5,813 bases of DNA from Ferrithrix thermotolerans DSM 19514 (GTDB lineage: Bacteria > Actinomycetota > Acidimicrobiia > Acidimicrobiales > Ilumatobacteraceae), in assembly GCA_945878705.1 (NCBI GenBank), contig CAMCUE010000079.1, positions 1 through 5,813 of the forward strand. The letters are read 5' to 3'. A program made the translations under genes and the position numbers. The notes beneath the pieces were generated by a model. It was not told the origin of the DNA, searched no databases, and saw nothing but the letters and a program-made list of their open reading frames with translations. Positions 1 through 5,813 of this stretch are shown in pieces; positions within the stretch are counted from its first letter, which is position 1; each line of letters starts with the position of its first letter.

Positions 1-797
1 GCAACTGCATGTTCAAGTGGCCCACCTTGGCTACCAGGGAAAACAGCCTTATCGATAATCGGCGCAAGTTCTGCGCGACACAAAATGCAACCGCCGCGTG
101 GGCCACGCAAAGTTTTGTGTGTCGTAAATGTGACTACATCTGCAAATGGCACTGGGTTTGGATGTGCGCCACCCGCAACGAGTCCAGCAATGTGTGCGAT
201 ATCAAACATCATGTATGCGCCAACTTCGTCGGCAATTTTTTTAAATGGTTCTGGCTCAAGTCGGCGTGGATAAGAAGTTGTACCTGCAACAATCAGTTTC
301 GGCTTATGTTCAATTGCTAGTTCTCGAATCTCGTCAAAGTTCAAACGCTCGTCAGTTGCGCCGACTTTAAACGAGTGAAACTTATACAAAATTCCACTTG
401 CGTTTACCGGGGAACCATGCGTTAAGTGACCGCCGTGATCAAGGCTCAAACCTAAAACTGTGTCACCTGGTTTAAGTAGGCCGAGATACACAGCCATGTT
501 TGCGCTGGCACCCGAATGCGGTTGAACATTTGCATGATCGGCGCCGAATAATTTTTTCACTCTTTCGATTGCAAGTGCCTCAACATCATCGACGACGGCA
601 TTGCCACCGTAATAACGCTTGCCTGGGTAGCCCTCACTATATTTATTTGTCAAAACTGAACCTGTTGCAGCCATCACATCTGGTGAAGTGAAGTTCTCGC
701 TGGCAATTAATTGCAACCCGGTTGATTGTCGCACGCGCTCGGCCTCAAGCAGGTCAAAAATTGCAGTGTCACGATTCGTTTCAGATGGCCAGGTCAT
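1..797 (-). CDS. glyA: Serine hydroxymethyltransferase, C-terminus cut by window edge
   Basis: This cytoplasmic PLP enzyme interconverts serine plus tetrahydrofolate with glycine plus 5,10-methylene-tetrahydrofolate, and is a main source of one-carbon units. My translation from the ATG at 797-795 reads open to the left edge, giving 265 codons. The family is usually about 420-430 residues, so roughly the last 150 are outside the window. Visible motifs are LQLIASENF (about residues 28-36), [16 protein letters not shown] (51-66), the [13 protein letters not shown] loop (118-130), FDIAHIAGL with D200 and H203 for PLP binding, and [12 protein letters not shown] with the Schiff-base lysine at K228 (codon at 116-114). 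All catalytic residues in this part are intact. The start is firm: an in-frame TAA lies two codons upstream (803-801), and the protein begins [10 protein letters not shown] at the family's usual distance from ASENF. It lies 17 nt after rpiB on the same strand, so the two are probably co-transcribed. Confidence 0.97.
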   Translation of the reverse strand, partial: MTWPSETNRDTAIFDLLEAERVRQSTGLQLIASENFTSPDVMAATGSVLTNKYSEGYPGKRYYGGNAVVDDVEALAIERVKKLFGADHANVQPHSGASANMAVYLGLLKPGDTVLGLSLDHGGHLTHGSPVNASGILYKFHSFKVGATDERLNFDEIRELAIEHKPKLIVAGTTSYPRRLEPEPFKKIADEVGAYMMFDIAHIAGLVAGGAHPNPVPFADVVTFTTHKTLRGPRGGCILCRAELAPIIDKAVFPGSQGGPLEHAV

Positions 798-803
798 TAT
801 TTA

Positions 804-810
804 CTTCTTT
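804..810 (-). promoter_or_regulatory. Ribosome binding site of glyA
   Basis: On the minus strand the sequence AAAGAAG stands six bases before the glyA ATG, inside the 17-nt gap after rpiB. It is a purine-rich, moderate Shine-Dalgarno match at normal spacing. It supports the ATG at 797 and translation from a shared message. The gap is too short for a separate riboswitch or a typical promoter. Confidence 0.45.
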
Positions 811-814
811 CGTT

Positions 815-1285
815 TTAAGATCTTTTGTTCTCTGACAACTCAATTTCACGAAGTTGCTCAACTCTGCGCTGATGTCGACCACCTTCAAATTCGGTGCTTA
901 GAAACTTATCAACTATTTGTTCTGCAAGTTCTGGCGTCACGACCCGCGCGCCAATCGACAGCACGTTTGCGTTGTTATGCGATCGTGCCATTTCGGCCAA
1001 ATAAAGATCGTTGCACAGCGCTGCACGCACACCGTTTATTTTGTTGGCCGCAATCTGCTCGCCTTGCCCGCTGCCACCGAGAACGATTCCGATATCGGCT
1101 TTATTGTCGCGCACCGCCCGAGCAACATTGGCACAAAATTCCGGATAGTCAACACTCTGGGTTGAATCTGTTCCGTGATCAGCAACTGAAAAATCTTTTG
1201 CGTTTAGAAACGAAATTAAATGTTGTTTTAGTTTAAAACCAGCATGGTCAGAGCCAATAGCAATGCGTTTCACGCTATGGCCCAT
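815..1285 (-). CDS. rpiB: Ribose-5-phosphate isomerase B, mycobacterial (Glu) type
   Basis: RpiB interconverts ribose 5-phosphate and ribulose 5-phosphate in the non-oxidative pentose phosphate pathway, in the cytoplasm. The 156-residue product has the full RpiB/LacAB layout: IAIGSDHAGF (residues 8-17, with D13 and H14), the phosphate-binding and catalytic loop GGSGQGEQIAANK (70-82), ARSHNNANVLSIGAR (100-114) and FEGGRHQRRVEQL (133-145). The position of the E. coli active-site Cys (CGTG) is not Cys here. E76 instead occupies the place of the Glu used as base in Mycobacterium tuberculosis RpiB, which marks the actinobacterial subtype. The C-terminal tail after about residue 146 is short and polar. 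The start is slightly uncertain. The ATG at 1285 has no clear Shine-Dalgarno, and a GTG at 1273-1271 would give the family-typical N-terminus (M)KRIAIGSDHAGF. It lies 24 nt after the acyltransferase gene and 17 nt before glyA. Confidence 0.95.
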   Translation of the reverse strand: MGHSVKRIAIGSDHAGFKLKQHLISFLNAKDFSVADHGTDSTQSVDYPEFCANVARAVRDNKADIGIVLGGSGQGEQIAANKINGVRAALCNDLYLAEMARSHNNANVLSIGARVVTPELAEQIVDKFLSTEFEGGRHQRRVEQLREIELSENKRS

Positions 1286-1309
1286 ACATTCATCGTAGTT
1301 ACTAAGAAA

Positions 1310-3325
1310 TCACCCGAGTAGGGCTTTAATCTTCTGAGTTAGAGCACTCGAGAGAAACTCGCTTCCTACGAGGTTTAAATGCGATGGGTCAGAATAAATA
1401 ATTTTACTATCAATTATTGGTCTACAAAGATCGTTGATACATATCAAATTAGCGGGGTCAAAAGTTGAGACAGAATTTAGTCCAGCAAGATCTAATTCAA
1501 GCAAAGCATAGATTTCATTTCGTCGTATCTGGTCAGAGTACTTACTGCTTTCAATTCTTGGGTGCGGTTGAATAATTGAAATCCCTAAATCGATAGTTAC
1601 AGACGGAGCTTCAAAGATTATGAGCACTGGAACTTTCTGGTTTTGAACGAGTTGCACGGCTTCCGTTGTCGCTGAAACGATTGAGTCAACTCGTCTTTTA
1701 AACTCATTTGGCAGACGGCCGTCGCCCCCGGGGAGACGATATTCATCGCCCATGTACCTCGTCGCCGAGTTTCCAAAAATTACCAGAGACGGCTTGGACA
1801 CGCGATTTCCCTCACACCAACTGGAATGCCAATTCATGTCAACGCGATATTCGCAACCCTCCACTAATTCAAGTAGTCGACTTTGAATATCTTCACACCA
1901 ACTCACTCCCAATGGTGCCCGCATCGCCATCGGGCACCCAGCTGTTGCCAAGACTGAAACGTTGTAGCCAAGTTCGTTTCCCGACTTGATTACCCCATCT
2001 GCGAAGGCTCTGGCCTGAGAGTCACCGAACAGGAAAATCGTTCCTTTTGAATCTTCGACCCTAAACGTACATTTCTCTTTAGACCACTGATCTGACTGAG
2101 CTGTAAACCCGCAATCATCTGCGGCTCCAGCAAGTGATTTCACTTCTGGTTGGGTGAGTCCGAGTCCGGTGTTTGCAAGACGCCCCACGAGAACACTTGC
2201 CAAGAGAGGAATAACTATGCAGAGAGCCACAAGTCGAAGTACTCGGACTCCAGTGATGCTTCGATTCTGTCGAATTGGTTGCTCAAACCAAACATACGAA
2301 ATGATTGTGGGAGCCAGCGAAATAAAACCAGCCAATAAAGCAATGGGTGCGTTTTCTGGCCAAAGGGTCAGGCTGAAAACAGTAAAAGGCCAATGCCATA
2401 AGTACCATCCATAGGACAAGTCGCCAAGGCGAGCCAAAGGCCTAATTGACATTAACTGTGACAATCTTTCTGAATTGTGACCAGCAATTATTAAACCACC
2501 AGTTCCTAAAACGGGTCCAAGCGCGACATACCCAGGAAACGCGGTGTACGAGCTGAGTTGAGTCACAGACCAAACAATTGCTACAACTGAAAAAATAAAT
2601 ATTCCGCTAGCCATCTTCTTGAATATCTTCCCCCTTAAGCGAACAATTGCAAGAAGAACTCCAACACCAAACTCCCAAATCCGACTTGGTGTTCCGAAAA
2701 AAGCAAAACGTTCAGGTAACGGTGTCAAGCGGTATCCGAATGACAGCAGTGCCCCAAAGACGAACGAGAGGATACTTATTACAGCGACGGCAGAACCAAG
2801 GAGTACTTGCTGGCTTCGCTCTGAAAACCTAGAGACTAATTTCCAAGCGGCAAGAAGTGAGATTGGCAGCAGAAAATAAAACTGCTCCTCGACGGCCAAC
2901 GACCACATGTGCCGAAACGGATTCATCGCGAGTGAAAAATAAGTATTCTCGAGAAACATATATGCATTCGCATAAAACAAAGATGCTGCCTGAGCAGTCT
3001 TGGCCACTTCCTGCTGGCCACCAAAAGGCGAGATAACAAAAACTGATAGTCCAAGAGTCACAACGGTCACCAGCGCCAAAGCAGGAAGAAGTCTTCTTGC
3101 GCGCCGTGAATAAAATTCTCTGAAGCTAATCGTTCCTGTAAGTTTCAGCTCTCTAACCAAAATCTGAGAAATCACAAAACCAGAAATGACGAAAAACATG
3201 TCGACGCCAATAAAACCACCAGGTAGACCAATACCTGAGTGGTAAATAACCACCAACAAAACCGCTAGGCCTCTTAACCCTTGAATGTCTTGGCGAAAGT
3301 AATTTTGTTGACTATCGCTTGTCAT
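1310..3325 (-). CDS. Membrane O-acyltransferase (acyltransferase 3 family) with C-terminal SGNH domain
   Basis: This 671-residue integral membrane protein has the two-part OafA-like architecture. Residues 1-385 are the acyltransferase-3 domain, with about ten or eleven hydrophobic segments (roughly 16-33, 37-56, 79-99, 148-163, 175-197, 216-230, 240-257, 265-281, 303-320, 326-347, 362-381). Family motifs are RQDIQGLRGLAV at the N-terminus, H29 in VVIYHSG, GGFIGVDMFFVISGF (36-50), RRARRLLPAL (74-83), RHMWSLAVEEQFY (138-150, with E146/E147) and SYGWYLWHWP (304-313). Residues about 400-671 form an SGNH hydrolase-like domain: block I GDSQ (434-437), a Gly at 463, FGNS (517-520) and a C-terminal DPSH (D646, H649), so the Ser-His-Asp triad looks intact. 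Known relatives move acetyl groups across the membrane onto O-antigen, peptidoglycan or other surface glycans. The substrate here cannot be read from the sequence. The ATG at 3325 places RQDIQGLRG at the normal distance from the N-terminus. Only GGGA, three bases from the ATG, resembles an RBS. Confidence 0.93.
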   Translation of the reverse strand: MTSDSQQNYFRQDIQGLRGLAVLLVVIYHSGIGLPGGFIGVDMFFVISGFVISQILVRELKLTGTISFREFYSRRARRLLPALALVTVVTLGLSVFVISPFGGQQEVAKTAQAASLFYANAYMFLENTYFSLAMNPFRHMWSLAVEEQFYFLLPISLLAAWKLVSRFSERSQQVLLGSAVAVISILSFVFGALLSFGYRLTPLPERFAFFGTPSRIWEFGVGVLLAIVRLRGKIFKKMASGIFIFSVVAIVWSVTQLSSYTAFPGYVALGPVLGTGGLIIAGHNSERLSQLMSIRPLARLGDLSYGWYLWHWPFTVFSLTLWPENAPIALLAGFISLAPTIISYVWFEQPIRQNRSITGVRVLRLVALCIVIPLLASVLVGRLANTGLGLTQPEVKSLAGAADDCGFTAQSDQWSKEKCTFRVEDSKGTIFLFGDSQARAFADGVIKSGNELGYNVSVLATAGCPMAMRAPLGVSWCEDIQSRLLELVEGCEYRVDMNWHSSWCEGNRVSKPSLVIFGNSATRYMGDEYRLPGGDGRLPNEFKRRVDSIVSATTEAVQLVQNQKVPVLIIFEAPSVTIDLGISIIQPHPRIESSKYSDQIRRNEIYALLELDLAGLNSVSTFDPANLICINDLCRPIIDSKIIYSDPSHLNLVGSEFLSSALTQKIKALLG

Positions 3326-3383
3326 GATCCCACAGCCTAGAACTCAATGGCACCATCAGTAGCAGGGCGTATTGTGAGTAGTC
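3326..3383. promoter_or_regulatory. 58-bp divergent intergenic region
   Basis: This is the only appreciable non-coding stretch, lying between the divergent start codons of the acyltransferase (minus) and the thiolase-like gene (plus). Promoters for both directions should lie here or run into the coding starts. The best -10-like hexamer on the plus strand is TATTGT at 3370-3375, a 4 of 6 match to TATAAT. It would put transcription start close to the ATG at 3384, implying a nearly leaderless message. The reverse complement CACAAT (3377-3372) could serve the minus direction. Neither has a convincing -35 element, and I see no inverted-repeat operator. The role is inferred mainly from gene orientation. 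Confidence 0.45.
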
Positions 3384-4886
3384 ATGTCACTTGACCCGCG
3401 AACTCCTGTGCTTGTTGGACAAGGGCAGATTCTCAATCGTGCCACGAATCTGGCCGATGCACGCGAACCTGCGTTGCTGATCGCTGACGCGATTCGTAGT
3501 GCGACAACTGATGCTGGCTTGAGCACTGTGCCCGATGTTGACGCGCTAAATATCGTGCGAATGTTGTCGTGGAGATATACAAATCCTGCACACACTGTTG
3601 CCGCACTTCTTGGGATAAATGCACGCTCACTTGGCATCACTCCGCACGGAGGCAACATGCCGCAATTAGTTATCAACAAACTCGCTCACGAAATCCAAAA
3701 CGGAGAACTAGACATCGCGATAGTTGCAGGTGGTGAGTCAAGTTATTCGCGATCTCGGGCGCAAAGAGAAAATGCAACACTTAATTGGACAGCAGAAACA
3801 CAGGGCACTCCAGCACCGCTACAAGTTATTGCTGACGCGGCGATGAGTAGCCCTGAAGAAATTGCGCGCAAGATTTTTCTACCGGTGCAGATTTACCCGA
3901 TGTTTGAAACTGCGATTCGTGCGAGTGTAAATCGCAGTATTGACGATCAAGAAAAACTGATTAGCGAATTGTGGTCGCGATTCAGTGCTGTCGCCGCAAC
4001 AAATCCGAACGCATGGAGTCAAACTGCGCTCAGCGCGGATCAGGTTAGAACAGTCACCCCAAAAAATCGGCTGATCGGCTCGCCATATCGCAAAGTAATG
4101 AACTCAAACAATCAAGTTGATATGGCAGCGGCCTTGATTATTTGCTCAGCCGAAAAAGCAATGCAACTCGGTATTGCCAAAGATCGCTGGGTTTTTCTCA
4201 CTTCGGGCACAGATTGCCACGAGCACTACTACATTTCAAATCGATATTCATTTTCTGATACACCGGCTGTGCGGCTTGGTGGCGCAATGGCGTGCGAACT
4301 CGCTGGCGTTTCGCTTAGTGATATTTCGTTAGTTGATTTATATTCGTGCTTTCCATCGGCGGTGCAACTCGGCGCGAAATCTCTGAACCTTCCACTCGAT
4401 CAACAACTCACAATCACCGGTGGCCTTTCGTTTGCTGGCGGCCCGTGGAACAACTATGTGATGCACGCGATCGCAACGATGATGATCAACCTGCGCCATG
4501 ACAATAGTTCGACACAAAACGGTTTCATTTGGGCCAACGGCGGTTACGCCACGAAACATTCATTTGGTGTCTATTCATCAACGCCACCTGCAAACGGTTT
4601 TCGAAGTGGCTCACCGCAGTCAACGATTGATGCGCTTAAACAGCGCGAACTTGCTTCGACTGACCAAGCAGCCAGCGATGTCGCCGGGCAGGCAACAATT
4701 GAGGCTTACACGGTGATGCACAATCGCGACGGCGAACCCGAAACTGCCATCGCCGCAGTGTTGCTCAAAGACTCACGTCGTGCATGGGCAACTTCTTTAG
4801 ATCTTCAAGTCGCAACTGCATTGTGCACTGACGAATGGGTCGGCCGCAAAGTCAACCTCAACCCCGACGGCAAACTTCAGATTTAA
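3384..4886 (+). CDS. Thiolase-like protein, TLP1-type, with degenerate catalytic motifs
   Basis: This 500-residue protein has the thiolase fold and resembles the SCP2-thiolase / thiolase-like protein type 1 (TLP1) group, often annotated as acetyl-CoA acetyltransferase. N-terminal landmarks are TPVLVGQGQ (7-15), EPALLIADAI (28-37) and GELDIAIVAGGESSYSRSR (107-125). The second half has VDMAAALIICS (245-255), LVDLYSCFPSAVQ (316-328), ITGGLSFAGGPWNNY (344-358) and NGGYATKHSFGVY (385-397). A further stretch of about 100 residues (about 400-500) matches the extra C-terminal domain known in TLP1 proteins. Standard thiolase residues appear replaced: no Cys at the usual nucleophile site (GGNMPQ, 89-94), LYSCF in place of the HDCF/NEAF motif, GGPWN in place of GHPxG, and no CxG near the end. 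Claisen or thiolytic activity is therefore doubtful, although CoA-ester binding may persist. An in-frame TGA at 3375-3377 makes the ATG at 3384 the first possible start. There is no strong RBS. Calling it a true thiolase would be unsafe. Confidence 0.88.
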   Translation: MSLDPRTPVLVGQGQILNRATNLADAREPALLIADAIRSATTDAGLSTVPDVDALNIVRMLSWRYTNPAHTVAALLGINARSLGITPHGGNMPQLVINKLAHEIQNGELDIAIVAGGESSYSRSRAQRENATLNWTAETQGTPAPLQVIADAAMSSPEEIARKIFLPVQIYPMFETAIRASVNRSIDDQEKLISELWSRFSAVAATNPNAWSQTALSADQVRTVTPKNRLIGSPYRKVMNSNNQVDMAAALIICSAEKAMQLGIAKDRWVFLTSGTDCHEHYYISNRYSFSDTPAVRLGGAMACELAGVSLSDISLVDLYSCFPSAVQLGAKSLNLPLDQQLTITGGLSFAGGPWNNYVMHAIATMMINLRHDNSSTQNGFIWANGGYATKHSFGVYSSTPPANGFRSGSPQSTIDALKQRELASTDQAASDVAGQATIEAYTVMHNRDGEPETAIAAVLLKDSRRAWATSLDLQVATALCTDEWVGRKVNLNPDGKLQI

Positions 4887-4895
4887 CCCACCAAA

Positions 4896-5771
4896 TTAAT
4901 TTTTGCGGGCGAGGGCGATGCGGTCGCGCTGAGAATAATCTTGGCGAATTTCAATATCTACAAAACTGTTCTTGCCGAGCAGATTGCGAATTTCTGCACC
5001 TTGTTCGTGACCGATTTCAAGCACCAGCAAACCATCAGTTACGAGCCACTCGCCTGCCTGCGAAATGATTTGGCGATATGCATCAAGTCCATCCGAGCCA
5101 GCGAACAGCGCAAGGTGTGGTTCGTAGTCGCGAACTATTGATTCAATATTCGGGTCATACAACGCGATGTAAGGAGGATTACTGACAACCAAATCAAAAC
5201 TATTTTTAAGTTCGCTTGGCAGAGCCGAAAACCAGTCGCCCTGAACGATGTGCATATCTCCATCAACCAAACCCAATCCCGCCAAATTTGCACGAGCAAC
5301 ATCTAATGCATCATCTGAAAGATCAGTTAACCAAACTTCAGCACTCGCAAGTGGCAACTCGCTAGCGATTGCTAAACCAATTACTCCACTGCCGGTGCCT
5401 AAATCTGCGATTCGCAATTTGCGGTCTATTTTTTGTTTTGTATCACGCATTAAATCGATCGCAACTTGTACAACAAGTTCAGTTTCTGGGCGTGGAATCA
5501 ACACTCGCTGATCAACAAGAACATCCAGATGTCTAAATGCCCAGCGACTCATCACATATTGCAACGGTTCGCCGGCCAATCGCCTGCCTACTAATTTTTG
5601 TAACGCAAGACCACAACGCTCGCTCACTAAATCAGATACCGCCGAGTCAAACTCTGCACGGTCTAATCCGCTTGCATGTTCACATAGCCACCTGGCTTCT
5701 TGCTCATTGCCGAGACTTACAGCAGTTGCTTTTAGCAACTCTCCCCATGAAATTGTTTCGTCGCTATTCAC
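4896..5771 (-). CDS. prmC: Release factor glutamine N5-methyltransferase
   Basis: PrmC (HemK) uses S-adenosylmethionine to methylate the glutamine of the GGQ motif in peptide-chain release factors, which raises termination efficiency. The 291-residue product is full length. A helical N-terminal release-factor-binding region (about 1-90) includes GEPLQYV (67-73) and is followed by IPRPETE (92-98). The Rossmann methyltransferase domain has the SAM loop DLGTGSG (123-129), an acidic residue at D150, GDWFSAL (178-184), the catalytic NPPYI (198-202), EPHLALFAGSDGLDAYR (217-233), LEIGHEQG (251-258) and a final DYSQRDR (278-284). No key residue is missing. The start is a GTG at 5771-5769, 8 nt after the prfA stop codon. 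No better in-frame start exists between there and the right edge. The RBS is weak. The 3' end faces the thiolase-like gene with only 9 nt between stop codons. Confidence 0.96.
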   Translation of the reverse strand: MNSDETISWGELLKATAVSLGNEQEARWLCEHASGLDRAEFDSAVSDLVSERCGLALQKLVGRRLAGEPLQYVMSRWAFRHLDVLVDQRVLIPRPETELVVQVAIDLMRDTKQKIDRKLRIADLGTGSGVIGLAIASELPLASAEVWLTDLSDDALDVARANLAGLGLVDGDMHIVQGDWFSALPSELKNSFDLVVSNPPYIALYDPNIESIVRDYEPHLALFAGSDGLDAYRQIISQAGEWLVTDGLLVLEIGHEQGAEIRNLLGKNSFVDIEIRQDYSQRDRIALARKN

Positions 5772-5779
5772 GACAAAAG

Positions 5780-5813
5780 TTATTTCTCGCCAGAGTCTGC
5801 CAACTGCTCGGTC
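5780..5813 (-). CDS. prfA: Peptide chain release factor 1, last ten codons only
   Basis: Reading the minus strand from the right edge, one frame gives TEQLADSGEK followed by TAA at 5782-5780. This resembles the usual Leu/Ala-rich, acidic C-terminus of actinobacterial RF1. It lies 8 nt upstream of prmC, the classic prfA-prmC operon in which RF1 and its modifying enzyme are made together. The fragment is very short, so the identity rests mainly on this gene order. One of the other two frames also stays open to the edge, but it has no start and shows no recognisable protein. Confidence 0.7.
   Translation of the reverse strand, partial: TEQLADSGEK

Noticed and set aside
9..320. 103-codon plus-strand open frame at the left end
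   Set aside because: It lies fully opposite the glyA catalytic core ([11 protein letters not shown]) and has an implausible Trp/Cys-rich composition.
798..814. Possible glycine, folate or SAM riboswitch ahead of glyA
   Set aside because: The gap is only 17 nt, too short for any known riboswitch aptamer, and rpiB precedes it directly.
688..1236. 182-codon plus-strand open frame antisense to rpiB and the start of glyA
   Set aside because: Its product is Arg/Cys-rich and resembles no family, while the minus strand here carries textbook RpiB and SHMT motifs. It is a shadow frame.
3356..3679. 107-codon minus-strand open frame crossing the divergent spacer and the start of the thiolase-like gene
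   Set aside because: It is antisense to conserved thiolase-fold sequence, has no recognisable motif, and runs through the probable promoter region.
4839..4868. GTCGG/CCGAC inverted repeat near the end of the thiolase-like gene, as a possible terminator
   Set aside because: The stem is only five base pairs with a loop of about 20 bases and no following T-tract, and it lies inside conserved coding sequence.
4893..4902. AAATTAATTT palindrome at the convergent gene ends
   Set aside because: It is a ten-base AT-only self-complementary run containing the prmC stop codon. It cannot form a stable terminator and is expected by chance.

Overview
The window is almost entirely protein-coding and looks chromosomal. 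Six genes are visible: two cut by the window edges and four complete. The likely host is an actinobacterium with fairly balanced base composition. RpiB is of the mycobacterial type, with a Glu in the GSGQGEQIAANK loop instead of the E. coli active-site Cys. There is a TLP1-like thiolase homologue, a group best known from mycobacteria and relatives. The prfA-prmC and rpiB-glyA pairs sit close together, as in many Gram-positive chromosomes. A non-streptomycete, moderate-GC aquatic lineage (Acidimicrobiia-like or Nanopelagicales-like) would fit, but this is inference and the genus cannot be named from this sequence alone.

Layout, left to right. Positions 1-797 (minus) hold the N-terminal two thirds of serine hydroxymethyltransferase, glyA. 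Positions 815-1285 (minus) hold ribose-5-phosphate isomerase B, rpiB. Positions 1310-3325 (minus) encode a large membrane acyltransferase fused to an exported SGNH esterase/transferase-like domain. Positions 3326-3383 are a 58-bp divergent intergenic region. Positions 3384-4886 (plus) encode a thiolase-fold protein that appears to have lost the thiolase catalytic residues. Positions 4896-5771 (minus) hold prmC, the release-factor glutamine methyltransferase. Positions 5780-5813 (minus) are the last codons of prfA (RF1).

Two housekeeping units flank an accessory-looking pair. PrfA and PrmC act together in translation termination, since PrmC methylates the GGQ glutamine of RF1. RpiB and GlyA are central metabolic enzymes (pentose phosphates and one-carbon units). 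Between them, where many bacteria keep sua5/tsaC next to prmC, this genome has a cell-surface O-acyltransferase gene and a divergent degenerate thiolase gene. The acyltransferase, rpiB and glyA are spaced 24 and 17 nt apart and are probably co-transcribed. The plus-strand thiolase-like gene separates this unit from prfA-prmC.

I found no RNA genes, mobile elements, CRISPR arrays or convincing terminators, and no non-coding stretch longer than 58 bp. I do not see a clearly new system. The best leads are the catalytically degenerate thiolase, the cysteine-rich SGNH domain, and the rearrangement of a conserved neighbourhood.
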